Of a stretch of 64,000 nucleotides of DNA, positions 43,790 to 53,328 are shown in pieces. This DNA comes from Laspinema sp963821735 (lineage in GTDB: Bacteria > Cyanobacteriota > Cyanobacteriia > Cyanobacteriales > Laspinemataceae): the NCBI GenBank assembly GCA_963821735.1, contig CAWGFK010000070.1, positions 958,800 to 1,022,799 on the forward strand, read 5' to 3'. The position numbers and the translations under genes were made by a program. Every line of letters begins with the position of its first letter. The first letter of the stretch is position 1. The notes below the pieces were generated by a model. That model was given only the letters and a program-made list of their open reading frames with translations. It had not been told where the DNA came from and ran no database searches.

Positions 43790-44779
43790 TCAGATAGAGT
43801 ACAAGTTAGCAACCCATTCCCCATAGCCGTTATAAGGAAGAGTAGGCTGACGTTCCCAAGAGATAGCCGGTCCGTCGCCAACAATCCGTTCTGTTGCCTG
43901 GGACCAACGCGGATGAGGCTTATTCGGATTGACATTCGCCTCTAAATCGTACTCGCTCGGTACTAAAGTATTCCAATAAGTCGCTGGTTGTTCGGCTAGA
44001 AATTCGATTTTAACAATAGATTTGGCTCCCTTAAACCCGTATTTCCACGGGATTACCATCCGTAGGGGTGCTCCATGTTGTTTGGGAAGGGTCCGACCGT
44101 AAATTCCCGTAGCAAAAAAGGCCAGTTCATTAGCCATTTCTTCAATGCGTAAACTTTCGGTGTAAGGCCAAGGTAAGCTGCCTAAATGAAATCCAGGACC
44201 GGGAGTAATTTCTGGATCATAAAATGAAGTAAAACGCACAAATTTAGCGGCACTGGTGGGTTCTACCGCTTCGATGAGGCGTTTCATCGGGAATCCAATC
44301 CAGGGAACAACCATTGCCCAAGCTTCTACACATCGGAAGCGATAGATGCGTTCTTCTAGGGGAAATTGGGTTTGAATTTCATCAATATCATAAATGCGGG
44401 GATTTTTCACCAGTCCACCGACTTCAATTTTCCAGTTTTCTGTGGGCAAACTTTGGGCGGATTTCCAAATCGATTTGGTGCCGCCAAATTCATAAAAGTT
44501 ATTGTAGCGAGAGGCAAAGGATTGGTCAGTGATGGGCCGATCGCCTTCTATGAAATTGGGGTTGCGCGGAATATTGGCTAAGGGAGTGGTATTTTGGATG
44601 AGTTCGCTGAGGGAATCGGAGTTGGTTTCACTGTTACAGCCAGCGATCGGTAAAACGGTCGCCCCAATCCCAGCAGCGATGGCCGTCTTCAAAAAGCGCC
44701 GACGGGATAAAAAGGCGCTTTCTGACGTTGTTTGGTGTTCGGGAATTTCCCAGGATTTGAGAATGCGGATGAGAACCAT
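43790..44779 (-). CDS. msrP: Protein-methionine-sulfoxide reductase catalytic subunit
   Basis: 329 residues. Twin-arginine signal (LSRRRFLKTAIAAGIGATVLP, Arg26-28), so exported folded with its cofactor. The molybdopterin-ligating Cys150 is in YRFRCVEAWAM. Other family blocks: NFYEFGGTKSIWKSAQSL, GFPMKRLIEAVEP, YTESLRIEEMANELAFFATGIYG, KQHGAPLRMVIPWKYGFKGAKSIVKIEF. MsrP repairs oxidised methionines in periplasmic proteins. The usual membrane heme partner MsrQ is not adjacent. Confidence 0.94.
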   Translation of the reverse strand: MVLIRILKSWEIPEHQTTSESAFLSRRRFLKTAIAAGIGATVLPIAGCNSETNSDSLSELIQNTTPLANIPRNPNFIEGDRPITDQSFASRYNNFYEFGGTKSIWKSAQSLPTENWKIEVGGLVKNPRIYDIDEIQTQFPLEERIYRFRCVEAWAMVVPWIGFPMKRLIEAVEPTSAAKFVRFTSFYDPEITPGPGFHLGSLPWPYTESLRIEEMANELAFFATGIYGRTLPKQHGAPLRMVIPWKYGFKGAKSIVKIEFLAEQPATYWNTLVPSEYDLEANVNPNKPHPRWSQATERIVGDGPAISWERQPTLPYNGYGEWVANLYSI

Positions 44780-44952
44780 GATTGATAAAAGTGGCAGTCG
44801 CCTTCAGTGTTTTTGAATTGAATCATCACGAAATATTAGGGAAATTATAGAACAAATTGTCGAGGTTATAGAACCAGCCACTCCAGGACGAACACCAGGA
44901 TGGAGAGACCCTTTTCATACCCAATCCAATTTTCAAATTTCATTGTTATAGA

Positions 44953-45006
44953 TTAGCCCGCGCAGGCGGGCTTTGTCCGTATAGCCCCACCCTTTAGGGT
45001 GCGGGT
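44953..45006. repeat. Two-hairpin repeat, family B
   Basis: AGCCCGCGCAGGCGGGCT forms a 7-bp hairpin, followed by GTCCGTATAGCCCCACCC and TTTAGGGTGCGGGT, a second imperfect hairpin. Nearly identical to 53329-53384. A short GGGAGCAAGATGCTCCC palindrome follows at 45029-45045. The rest of 44780-45087 shows no gene. Confidence 0.9.
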
Positions 45007-45087
45007 CGAGTTTTTGCAAATGAGCAGTAGGGAGCAAGATGCTCCCACTCCTCAAAAATTGTTCAAGGCATTGAGAATTGCTATCCT

Positions 45088-46218
45088 CTATCCGAGTAAA
45101 TCAATCCCCAAATCTTCCGCACTGACTACTTGGATATAATCAAGTAAATTGAATTGCGAAACATCGACATTCATGACGACACCCAAGACGCGATTATTGG
45201 AATCAATGATGGCAGTATCTCCAATGCCATCGCTATTAATATCAACTGCGCCGAGGAGAATGTTAGAGAGATCAGTCACATTGACTAATTTAATCCGATC
45301 GCCTTCTGCGGCATTAAAATCTAAAATGCGATCGGCAGTAGCAGCATCGGTCCCAGCAACATCCGCCCGTAAGATAAAATCATCGGCATCAGCACCGCCA
45401 TAGAGAAAATCTGACCCCATATCTCCAATCAGAATATCTCGGCCTTCATCGCCATATAAAACATCATTTCCTTGGCCCCCGCGAATTAAGTCATCCCCTG
45501 TAGCGCCACGCATGGTATCATCACCTAAATTGCCATTCAGGACATCATTCCCGGTGCCACCATCAAGCAAATCATTGTCTCTGCCACCCCGGAGAAAATC
45601 ATCCCCTTCTCCCCCAAATAGGGTGTCGTTTCCTTGGTTGCCGTTGGCAACATCGGAACCACTACTTCCGATCAGGCGATCGTCCCCTTCGAGTCCGCGT
45701 AATCCTCCCGGCCAATTGATATCATCTAAAGCCATTTCAATTAAGTTACTGGCTGCATCTGCATCCACAAATCGTCCTAATTGACTGCCTTCAGCCGCTC
45801 GATTAATGAGGTCAGAAAACCCTTGTCTAACTGTGGGATTGTCAATGAAATTAGTTCTTAAAAAGTCACTAACTTCAGTTAAAGAAAATCGCTGAGTAAT
45901 TTCATTGCTGTTGACAAAATTACGAATTTCTCCCACCACAGAGTTGAGGAACTGAGTTGAGTCAACTGCCGTTTGATTTGATTCAATCAATTGATTGACC
46001 CGGTTGAGAAATTGCGACCCCACTTGATTGACATCCACATTTCCAATCAGGCGAGAAAACACCGAACTCAGGACAAAACCTGTCGGTCCCAGGGTGATAA
46101 ATCTGGCTGCTGTAGTAGCAATATCTCGCGCCGCCTCTGTTTCCTCTTGGTCATCGTTGCCGACTCCGGGTAAGAAGTCAAAAAATCCATCGGGGATAAT
46201 TTTATTAAAAAATTCCAT
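45088..46218 (-). CDS. RTX-like calcium-binding protein
   Basis: 376 residues without a classical signal peptide, as expected for type I secretion. Residues 1-195 are helical. From about 195 to 285 there are nonapeptide repeats GGxGxDxLx (GNQGNDTLFGGEGDDFLRGG, GNDVLNGNLGDDTMRGATGD, GNDVLYGDEGRDILIGD), which bind Ca2+ as a parallel beta-roll. The C-terminal stretch (FILRADVAGTDAATADRILDFNAAEGDRI, then DYIQVVSAEDLGIDLLG) is typical of secreted cyanobacterial RTX proteins. Extracellular; specific role unknown. Confidence 0.9.
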   Translation of the reverse strand: MEFFNKIIPDGFFDFLPGVGNDDQEETEAARDIATTAARFITLGPTGFVLSSVFSRLIGNVDVNQVGSQFLNRVNQLIESNQTAVDSTQFLNSVVGEIRNFVNSNEITQRFSLTEVSDFLRTNFIDNPTVRQGFSDLINRAAEGSQLGRFVDADAASNLIEMALDDINWPGGLRGLEGDDRLIGSSGSDVANGNQGNDTLFGGEGDDFLRGGRDNDLLDGGTGNDVLNGNLGDDTMRGATGDDLIRGGQGNDVLYGDEGRDILIGDMGSDFLYGGADADDFILRADVAGTDAATADRILDFNAAEGDRIKLVNVTDLSNILLGAVDINSDGIGDTAIIDSNNRVLGVVMNVDVSQFNLLDYIQVVSAEDLGIDLLG

Positions 46219-46503
46219 GATGAGTCTCCTTGAAGTTTAGAATTTAGGGTATAGTATAGAACATTTTTTAAAACTGACATCAGGATGATTTAAGAACAGC
46301 TTTCAGAAATTTTGAGTCTGGGTATTGAGTCATGCTGAGGCGATCGCCTGGTTTCGAGTCCTCTCTGATTTTCCATCCCCCGATTTCTACGATTGCAAAT
46401 AGCTGAACATCAGGCTATATCAGAGGGAGAGGAAGTGGGGATTCAGTTTCCATCCCCCTCTTGTTTCTCTGTGGATCAAGAGTTAGGTGCGCCCCACTCT
46501 GCG

Positions 46504-47886
46504 CTAACTAACCGCAGCAACTAGGGGTCTTTCGGCAGGAGTGCGATCGCCAACCTTAATCATTTTAATTCCCCCTGCCGGTGATAAGGTAACACCTCGG
46601 CGCTGGGGTTTGACGGGACCTTTTTCTGCCAACTTTAAATCATAACCCGATAAAATTGTGGCTAAGGCTAACTTCATTTCATACGCCGCTAATGCAGCCC
46701 CAATGCAGCGACGTTTCCCCCCACCAAAGGGCATAAATTCGTAGGGAGAAAATTGCCGTTCTAAGAACCGTTCTGGCTTAAATTGATAGGAATCGGGATA
46801 TAAATCTTCCCGATGATGGAGTAGATAAATACAACCAACTAAATCCGTTCCGGCTTTCAGTGAGTATCCTAATAACTCCATCGGTTCTTCGACTCGTCGG
46901 GGAAAGGTTAACATCGCCACCGGATAAAGTCTCAACACTTCATTGCAGACTGCGGTCAAATAAGGGAGTCCAAAAATGTCCATCGGTGCCGGATTATCCC
47001 CGAGACTGGCAATTTCCTCACGGAGACGATTTTTAACCTCTGGAAGTGCATGAATCCAATATAAACCCCAAGACATGGCACTGGCAGTGGTTTCATAACC
47101 AGCAAACAGTAAGGTCAGCAATTCATCCCGTAATTCTTTATCGGTCATCGCTTCACCTTCGGCATCCCGCGCCGACATTAATAGGGAGAGGATATCGAGG
47201 CGATCGCTCAAATCTTGTTGACGGCGATTAGCAATTTCTGCATAGAGTAATTTATCAATTTTTTCTCGAATCCTGAGAAAATATCCCCAAGGACTCCATC
47301 GGCCTAAATCTACTTGTAATTGTTTAAAAAACAGTAGACCGGACGCAGCCGGAGTGTTAAAAACATCTAACATCGAAGTCATTAAATGTTTTATTTGATA
47401 ATAATTTTCTCCGGCAACATCTAAGCCAAAGACGGTTTTGAGCATCACTTGGGATGAAATTTCAGACATCATTGCACGAGCGAGAAAAGGCTGGGAGGTT
47501 GGCACTTGGCTCATGACTGTTGCAGCAATTTCGCGGATCATTTTGCCATAAGAGCGCATTCTATCCCCATGAAACGGAGGCATCAATAATTGGCGCTGAC
47601 GACGGTGGCGATCGCCTTCTAACATGATAACCGAATACTCTCCCAGCAAAGGTTCCACAATTTCATTCACCTTTCCTGGGACGCTCAACTGCTTGTTATC
47701 ATGGGTTAAAATATATTGAATCGCTTGGGGATGAGAGACAAAGACAAGGGTATCCCCAAACCCAACAACCTCCGCCTGAAATAGGTCGGGATAACGTCGA
47801 GCATGGGTTTCCATATATCCCACGGGATTCATCACCCACTGTAACTTTTGCAACAAGCGGGGGGTCTCTGAACAAGGTAGGTTCAT
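46504..47886 (-). CDS. Cytochrome P450 (CYP110-like)
   Basis: 460 residues. Heme-thiolate motif FMPFGGGKRRCIGAA with Cys394, I-helix LLFAGYETTASAM, K-helix NEVLRLYP and the PERF segment (FKPERFLERQF). No N-terminal membrane anchor, so probably soluble. Length and motifs resemble the cyanobacterial CYP110 group, which hydroxylates fatty-acid- or terpene-like substrates; that sub-family assignment is from memory of the pattern. No redox partner adjacent. Confidence 0.93.
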   Translation of the reverse strand: MNLPCSETPRLLQKLQWVMNPVGYMETHARRYPDLFQAEVVGFGDTLVFVSHPQAIQYILTHDNKQLSVPGKVNEIVEPLLGEYSVIMLEGDRHRRQRQLLMPPFHGDRMRSYGKMIREIAATVMSQVPTSQPFLARAMMSEISSQVMLKTVFGLDVAGENYYQIKHLMTSMLDVFNTPAASGLLFFKQLQVDLGRWSPWGYFLRIREKIDKLLYAEIANRRQQDLSDRLDILSLLMSARDAEGEAMTDKELRDELLTLLFAGYETTASAMSWGLYWIHALPEVKNRLREEIASLGDNPAPMDIFGLPYLTAVCNEVLRLYPVAMLTFPRRVEEPMELLGYSLKAGTDLVGCIYLLHHREDLYPDSYQFKPERFLERQFSPYEFMPFGGGKRRCIGAALAAYEMKLALATILSGYDLKLAEKGPVKPQRRGVTLSPAGGIKMIKVGDRTPAERPLVAAVS

Positions 47887-48010
47887 GGGTCTTCTGCATG
47901 AGTAGTTTTATCAATTTTAAAGGATTTGCTGAAAAACGAACCCAAATTGCACAATCAACGGATAAAAATGGGTGCAAGTATCATATTTTTACCCCCTGGG
48001 AGAAAAGCTC

Positions 48011-48520
48011 ATGAAAGACAATCAACAACGACCCGTTATCGAGGCGATCGCCTACTCCCCCTTAGAAATTGTTTTGGAAATTACCGCCTTGCTGGGTGTG
48101 GTTGCCAGTCTGGCGATCGGGGGCTACTATTGGCAGAACCTTCCTGCTTCCGTTCCTCTGCATTTTGGCATCACAGGAGAACCCGACTTATGGGGACCTA
48201 AACTTACATTCTGGTTGATTCCCGCGATCGGCGTCATCAGTTATATCTCAATGACCCTGACTAATTTTTTTCCCAATACCTTTAATTACCCGGTCCCCAT
48301 CACCCCAGAAAACATCCAAAATCAATATAAAATTGCCCGTCAGGTGTTGCTCTGGATGAAAGCTGAACTGATGGGAATCCTAGTCTGGATTGAATGGGGA
48401 ATGATTCGAGTGGCCATGAAACAATCCACTCATTTATCAATCTTTTATCTGCTGGGATTTTTAGGTCTGTTATTTTTAACGATTGGATTTTATTTAAGGC
48501 AGTCTTATCGCGATCGGTAG
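48011..48520 (+). CDS. DUF1648 domain membrane protein
   Basis: 169 residues from ATG 48011. Four to five hydrophobic helices. Between the first two is the DUF1648 signature LPASVPLHFGITGEPDLWGPK. The family is found in SdpI-like and other small membrane proteins; the function is unknown here. Divergent from the P450 gene with a 124-bp gap. Confidence 0.85.
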   Translation: MKDNQQRPVIEAIAYSPLEIVLEITALLGVVASLAIGGYYWQNLPASVPLHFGITGEPDLWGPKLTFWLIPAIGVISYISMTLTNFFPNTFNYPVPITPENIQNQYKIARQVLLWMKAELMGILVWIEWGMIRVAMKQSTHLSIFYLLGFLGLLFLTIGFYLRQSYRDR

Positions 48521-48636
48521 GAGTGTCAAGATAGAAATTTAGAGAAAATATCCGAGGGGCCATGAAACCATAAAATGGATAGCCTTCTGTCAATCCCCAC
48601 GAATTGAATTAACAAATAGGCTATCCCTTCCTGTTC

Positions 48637-48984
48637 TTACTCTGACTCCTCCTCTATGGGGAGTAAAGGGGTGATTTTTTCTATCAAGTCAGGAATATCC
48701 AATTGGACTGCCTTCCAAACTACCTCTAACTTTACCCGGTCATATTGATGGGTGACTTTATCTCTCATTCCGGCAATTTCTTTCCAAGCAATTTCCGGAT
48801 GCTGACTGCGAAATTCCATTGAGATTCGTTTGACAGCTTCCCCGATGATTGTCAGATAATACAAAACGGCAGCTTGGGTTTTAATATCCGCATTAAATTC
48901 ATCTTGACTCATTGTGTCCGTGAATTCTAAAATCAATCGAGAAAATCTAGCGATATCTAAAAGTGATGCATTATCCCGCAACAT
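48637..48984 (-). CDS. hepT: HepT-family HEPN RNase toxin
   Basis: 115 residues. The intact HEPN active-site motif R-x4-H-x-Y is Arg74-DKVT-His79-Gln-Tyr81 in IAGMRDKVTHQYD. Upstream helix YYLTIIGEAVKRIS is also typical. HepT cleaves RNA; its partner MntA AMPylates the tyrosine. It overlaps the mntA gene by 14 bp, showing coupled translation. Confidence 0.93.
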   Translation of the reverse strand: MLRDNASLLDIARFSRLILEFTDTMSQDEFNADIKTQAAVLYYLTIIGEAVKRISMEFRSQHPEIAWKEIAGMRDKVTHQYDRVKLEVVWKAVQLDIPDLIEKITPLLPIEEESE

Positions 48985-49288
48985 AAAACACCTCCGCTGT
49001 TCCTAAAATTTCTTTGCGTCGAATCCAGTTCGGACTTTGGGCGATCGCCTCCTTATCCACACAGTCCACTTCTCGGCCAAAAATGGTTTCTAATTCTTGC
49101 TCCATTCGGACAGAATCGAGCAAACTCCAATGAGCATCCGGTGCAAAAGTAACCAAAACATCAATATCGCTATCTGGACGAAAATCATCCCGTAAGACTG
49201 AACCAAACAAGGCAAATTCAGTGATTTTCCACCGTTGACAAAATGCCTCGATTTTCTCTCTAGGTAGTTCAACTTGAGTTCGGACCAT
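48971..49288 (-). CDS. mntA: MntA-family nucleotidyltransferase antitoxin
   Basis: 105 residues. Minimal nucleotidyltransferase motif Gly29-Ser30-x10-Asp41-x-Asp43 in EFALFGSVLRDDFRPDSDIDVLV, with a third acidic strand VDCVDKEAI. It neutralises HepT by AMPylation. It begins 10 bp after a Uma2 gene on the same strand, so the three may form one transcript. Confidence 0.93.
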   Translation of the reverse strand: MVRTQVELPREKIEAFCQRWKITEFALFGSVLRDDFRPDSDIDVLVTFAPDAHWSLLDSVRMEQELETIFGREVDCVDKEAIAQSPNWIRRKEILGTAEVFYVAG

Positions 49289-49298
49289 CTTTCCTCCT

Positions 49299-49991
49299 TT
49301 ATTCCTGATTTTGCAATTGCTCTTTTACCCAGGTTCTAAAAGCTCGCAATGCGGCCATTTCTCCCATGCTGCGGCTTTTTTGAATGAATTCTGGAATTGC
49401 AGCAGTAACGGCAATGGGTGAAAATGTCGGACTGAAATCCCTTTGCAGGTATTCCTCACCCTGCAACTCAAAGATTTCCAAACCTCTGCGCCGGTAGCGC
49501 CAAATTTCGGGAATTTTCAAGGATTGATAAATTGGAAATTTATTTAGAGACCCACTGGTAATATCCACTTCAACGATTAAATCTGGAGGCGGGTTTAAAC
49601 TTAGGTCAATTTTGAGTTTATTTCTCACCCGAGGCTCATTCTGAATGTAGTAGCATTGATCCGGTTCTAATCCTCGCTGAATATCTTCTTTTTTCAAGGT
49701 GGTAGAGCCTAACTGCCTTAAATTGAGGGCGAGTTCATCGGCTAAAATCACAATAAAATTGTGAATCGAGATACTATACCCTTCATGTTCTTCTGATGGA
49801 GCCATAATTTCTAACGTTCCTTGATCATAGGCAACCCTCACCCTACCCGTATCTTTTAAGTCAAATAAAAGTGCTTCGTAGGTTTGCCAACGGATATTGG
49901 GTAAAATAAGGGAGGGGATATCCTCCGCCGAGTCTAATTCCGGGGTTATCGCCAGGGGTTCTCCGGTCGAGTTCTGTGAAATTCTTACCAT
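49299..49991 (-). CDS. Uma2 family (DUF820) protein
   Basis: 230 residues. Has IRWQTYEALLFDLKDTGRVRVAYDQGTLEIMAPSEEHEGYSI near the N-terminus, PPPDLIVEVDITSGSLNKFPIYQSLKIPEIWRYRRRGLEIFEL and a helical tail. This is the longer Uma2 type. The PD...E-x-D core is visible. It precedes mntA by 10 bp. Role unsettled. Confidence 0.88.
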   Translation of the reverse strand: MVRISQNSTGEPLAITPELDSAEDIPSLILPNIRWQTYEALLFDLKDTGRVRVAYDQGTLEIMAPSEEHEGYSISIHNFIVILADELALNLRQLGSTTLKKEDIQRGLEPDQCYYIQNEPRVRNKLKIDLSLNPPPDLIVEVDITSGSLNKFPIYQSLKIPEIWRYRRRGLEIFELQGEEYLQRDFSPTFSPIAVTAAIPEFIQKSRSMGEMAALRAFRTWVKEQLQNQE

Positions 49992-50043
49992 TCTTTTTTC
50001 TCCAGATATTCGGGTTGGACCTGAATCGACTATCCTAATTATT

Positions 50044-50600
50044 ATGAGCCTTAGAATTTATGGTAATCGGTTACTGAAAACTTTATCCGGTGAGCAAACT
50101 CGACCGACTGCGGCACGGGTGCGCGAAGCGGTGTTTAATGTTTGGCAAGGGAGTATTGCCGGATGTCGCTGGTTGGATTTGTGTGCCGGTGCCGGGACGA
50201 TGAGTGCAGAGGCGTTATGTCGAGGTGCTGTAGAAGTTGTGGCGATGGAACAGTCCCCTCGTGCATTGGCGATTATTCGGGAAAATTTGCAACGGGTGAA
50301 GCAGGCGGATCAAACGGTGGACATTCTGCGCGGTGATGTGATGGCGCGGTTGAAATCTTTGCAGGGTCGCCAATTTGACCGGATGTATTTCGATCCGCCT
50401 TATGCCAGCAGTCTCTATCAACCTGTGTTGGCAGCGATCGCCCAATATCAACTCCTGGCACCGATGGGGAAATTGCGGTGGAACATCGCAGCGATCGCCT
50501 GACCCTGGACCCGATTCCGACTCTGGAAATCCTTCGGGAACGCCGTTACAGCAATACGACTGTCACCTTCATCGGGTTATCCGATGAGTCAGCAAATTAA
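50044..50600 (+). CDS. rsmD: 16S rRNA (guanine966-N2)-methyltransferase, frameshifted
   Basis: ATG 50044 gives MSLRIYGNRLLKT...TRPTAARVREAVFNVW, the usual RsmD start. SAM motif WLDLCAGAGTMSAEALCRGA and catalytic FDPPYAS follow. The frame breaks at GGGG 50466-50469 and stops at 50502. Adding one G restores EIAVEHRSDRLTLDP, LEILRERRYSNTTVTFIG and a TAA at 50598-50600, giving about 185 residues. RsmD methylates small-subunit rRNA during ribosome assembly. The complete restored C-terminus argues for a consensus error. Confidence 0.88.
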
Positions 50601-50677
50601 AACAGCGATCGCCTCTCCCAGGTTCAGGACCCAAAAGCGGCGATCGCTGTTGTTTTAGTCAGGAATCAGCGACTGGT

Positions 50678-50791
50678 TTACAAACCCAAATCGTTCCCGC
50701 GCTTGTACTGCTGGTAAGCGGCGAAAAACAAACCAGCTAGAGTCACCACAATCAAACCCAACACGATGCCAGACAGTAACGGTTCAACCAC
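50678..50791 (-). CDS. petG: Cytochrome b6f complex subunit PetG
   Basis: 37 residues, exactly the PetG length: MVEPLLSGIVLGLIVVTL then AGLFFAAYQQYKRGNDLGL. A single membrane helix subunit needed for assembly and stability of the thylakoid b6f complex. Start GTG at 50789-50791, preceded by AAAGGAG 11 nt upstream. Too short for routine detection and easily missed. Divergent from the cytochrome c gene. Confidence 0.95.
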   Translation of the reverse strand: MVEPLLSGIVLGLIVVTLAGLFFAAYQQYKRGNDLGL

Positions 50792-51026
50792 GTCTATGAA
50801 TCTCCTTTGCAACTAGGGTTATATTTTAATATGTAAAGGTTTCTTGCAATTCTTTCATCTAAAGACAGTCGGCCAAAATGGCACTCTTGGCATTGGACGA
50901 GGCGGAGATCTCCTGAGCAGGGGATTTCCTCGACTAACGGGGGTTTCGCAGAAATTGCCGTAGAATGCCCATTCTGATCGCAAATGTTAAGCTATGTTAT
51001 AAAATCATACAATATTTGTACATCCC

Positions 51027-51452
51027 TTGAAAACCACCTTACCCTTGACTAACGATCTCGCCAAACCTGAAGCAGTAGAACCTTGTCCCGTCACAAGTGG
51101 GGCGATCGCCTTTGGTGCGCGAAGCGCAGTCATCGTCTTTATTCTGGTGGGTATTGTCCTCGGGATTATTCTCGCCCTACAATTACAAGTCTCGGATCCT
51201 TATGTGAAAACCGTCTTAAACCTTGATGGAGATTCAATTCGGGGTCATGCCATCTTCCAAATGAACTGCGCGGGTTGTCATGGCATCCAGAATGGACGGC
51301 AGGTGGGACCTAGCCTTACCGGGGTTTCTCAACGGAAATCCCCCGTGGGTATTATTCATCAGGTGACGGGGGGAAAAACGCCGCCAATGCCTCAATTTCA
51401 ACCGAATCCTCAAGATATGGCAGATTTGTTGAAATATGTTCAAAGTCTTTGA
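51027..51452 (+). CDS. cytM: Membrane-anchored c-type cytochrome (CytM-like)
   Basis: 141 residues from TTG 51027. One N-terminal membrane helix (AVIVFILVGIVLGIILALQL, 34-53), then a class I heme domain with Cys81-Ala-Gly-Cys84-His85 and the axial-Met region TPPMPQF (Met121). The sequence RGHAIFQMNCAGCHG...VGPSLTGVSQRKS fits cytochrome cM, a small cyanobacterial cytochrome that influences respiration and photosynthesis balance. The cM assignment rests on pattern memory. Divergent with petG across 235 bp. Confidence 0.8.
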   Translation: MKTTLPLTNDLAKPEAVEPCPVTSGAIAFGARSAVIVFILVGIVLGIILALQLQVSDPYVKTVLNLDGDSIRGHAIFQMNCAGCHGIQNGRQVGPSLTGVSQRKSPVGIIHQVTGGKTPPMPQFQPNPQDMADLLKYVQSL

Positions 51453-51459
51453 ACCGAAC

Positions 51460-51493
51460 AACCCCCAAAGGTTTCAAATCTTCGGGGGTTTTC
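51460..51493. terminator. Bidirectional terminator between cytM and the ABC gene
   Basis: AACCCCC (51460-51466) pairs with GGGGGTT (51484-51490), plus inner AAG/CTT, followed by TTTTC on the plus strand. It lies between two convergent genes. Confidence 0.75.
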
Positions 51494-51495
51494 AG

Positions 51496-53253
51496 TTATC
51501 CCCTTTCAAACTGTTGGGCGTAAAATTTGGCATATTGTCCCTCGCGTTCCAACAATTCCTGATGAGTGCCGGATTCTAAAATTTGTCCCTTTTCCATGAC
51601 TAAAATGCGATCGGCGCGACGTACAGTGCCGAGACGGTGAGCAATAATAAATACGGTGCGATTTTGCATTAACCGTTCTAATGCTTCTTGGACTAATGCT
51701 TCCGATTCTGAATCTAAGGCAGAGGTTGCTTCATCTAGTATGAGGATTCGGGGATTGAGAAGGACCGCGCGGGCGATCGCAATTCGTTGCCGTTGACCCC
51801 CAGATAAATTAACCCCTCTCTCTCCTACCCAACTGTGATATCCATCAGGCAGTTTTTGAATAAACTCATCGGCATTAGCAATTTTCGCCGCTGCTTCAAT
51901 CTCGTCTAACTGATAATCAAGTTGTCCAAACGCAATATTTTGGGCAATACTTCCGGTGAATAAAATGGTTTCCTGGGGAACGATGCCAATTTGACGGCGT
52001 AAACTGGGAATAGTTACCTCGCGAATGTCAATTCCATCAATCAGAATTTGTCCCGATTTCACATCATAAAACCGAGGCAAAAGATTGACTAACGTGGTTT
52101 TACCCGCCCCCGAAGCACCGACTAAGGCGATCGCCTCTCCTGGGGATGCCAATAAACTTAACCCCTGCAATACCGGCACTTCTTCTTGGTTTTTGGGGTT
52201 AAGAATCGGTTGAGTGGCGTAGGCAAAGGAAACATTGCGATATTCCACCTTTCCCGTAACTGCCGGTAAGGCGACTGCACCCGGTTTTTCCACCACCGTT
52301 GCTTTCACCGCAAACAACTCAAAAATTCGGTCTACCGATGCCTCTGCCTGTTTAAATTCGTTATAATTGCTCGTCGTCAAAGCAATGGGATTAATCACCA
52401 ACGCTACTGCTGCGACATAACTGACAAATTCACTCCCCGTTAAATTGCCTTGGGAAATTTGCCATCCTCCGAGGAAAAATAGCAATAACACACTTAAGGC
52501 TTCTAAAAATCCCACCACGGGAAACTGAATCGCCTTTAATTGTTCTGCCCGATATTTCATCCGACGATTATGTTCGGCTTCTTTATAAAATCGCTCAATT
52601 TCGTAGTCTTCAGCCGCAAAGGCTTGAACTAAGCGAATTCCACTAAAAACTTCAGAAATTAATGCCGATAAATTAGAAATTTGGGTTTGACTACGCCGGG
52701 AAACAATTAATAGTTTATTGCCAAACCAACTGACGATGATTGCCATAAATGGGGCAATTAACAAGGTAGCAAAGGTGAGTTGCCAATTCAAATAAATCAT
52801 GTATCCCACCACCACCAACAGTTGCAGAACACAGGGAACAAATTGATGGAAAAATTTATTAACCACTTCCCCAATCCGGTCAATATCTTCCGTGAGGCGA
52901 TAGGAAAGGTCGCCGGTTTTGGCGGTTTCAAAAAAGCCGAGATTGAGCTTGTGGAGGTGGCTATAAATGGATTTGCGGAGGTCGAGGGCGATGGAGAGGG
53001 CGGCGGAAGCCATGAGGGAATCTTGACCATATTGGACGATTCCTTGACCGAGGAAAATTAGGGCACCAATCCCCGCTAATCGGGCGATCGCCACCACATC
53101 CCCGGCCCCGATAAAATTAGCAATCCGACCGGCTAACCAGGCTTGCAAAGGCCAAAAAACGGTAAAAATCAACGTACAAATCAGCGCCCGGATGATGGTG
53201 TTCCAGTGGGGACGCAGGTAAGGCAGCAGTAACCAATAATGCGATCGAGACAA
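51496..53253 (-). CDS. ABC exporter, fused membrane and ATPase domains (MsbA/MdlB type)
   Basis: 585 residues. Six membrane helices in the N-terminal half (to about 320), with the ABC membrane-domain coupling segment (FFETAKTGDLSYRLTEDIDRIGEVV). The ATPase has Walker A ALVGASGAGKTTLVNLL, Q-loop VPQETILF, signature LSGGQRQRIAIARA, Walker B ILILDEATSALD and the H-loop FIIAHR. A homodimer would export a lipid, glycolipid, peptide or drug. Substrate cannot be inferred. Confidence 0.93.
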   Translation of the reverse strand: MSRSHYWLLLPYLRPHWNTIIRALICTLIFTVFWPLQAWLAGRIANFIGAGDVVAIARLAGIGALIFLGQGIVQYGQDSLMASAALSIALDLRKSIYSHLHKLNLGFFETAKTGDLSYRLTEDIDRIGEVVNKFFHQFVPCVLQLLVVVGYMIYLNWQLTFATLLIAPFMAIIVSWFGNKLLIVSRRSQTQISNLSALISEVFSGIRLVQAFAAEDYEIERFYKEAEHNRRMKYRAEQLKAIQFPVVGFLEALSVLLLFFLGGWQISQGNLTGSEFVSYVAAVALVINPIALTTSNYNEFKQAEASVDRIFELFAVKATVVEKPGAVALPAVTGKVEYRNVSFAYATQPILNPKNQEEVPVLQGLSLLASPGEAIALVGASGAGKTTLVNLLPRFYDVKSGQILIDGIDIREVTIPSLRRQIGIVPQETILFTGSIAQNIAFGQLDYQLDEIEAAAKIANADEFIQKLPDGYHSWVGERGVNLSGGQRQRIAIARAVLLNPRILILDEATSALDSESEALVQEALERLMQNRTVFIIAHRLGTVRRADRILVMEKGQILESGTHQELLEREGQYAKFYAQQFERG

Positions 53254-53328
53254 TTTTAGGCGTTAATATTGAGGGTTAATCTTAACTTTACTCGATCGCC
53301 GTCGGGTCCGACATCGCTGCACAACCTC

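Noticed and set aside
43664..43945. Plus-strand frame of 93 codons upstream of and overlapping msrP
   Set aside because: Antisense to the conserved C-terminus of msrP with no recognisable motif.
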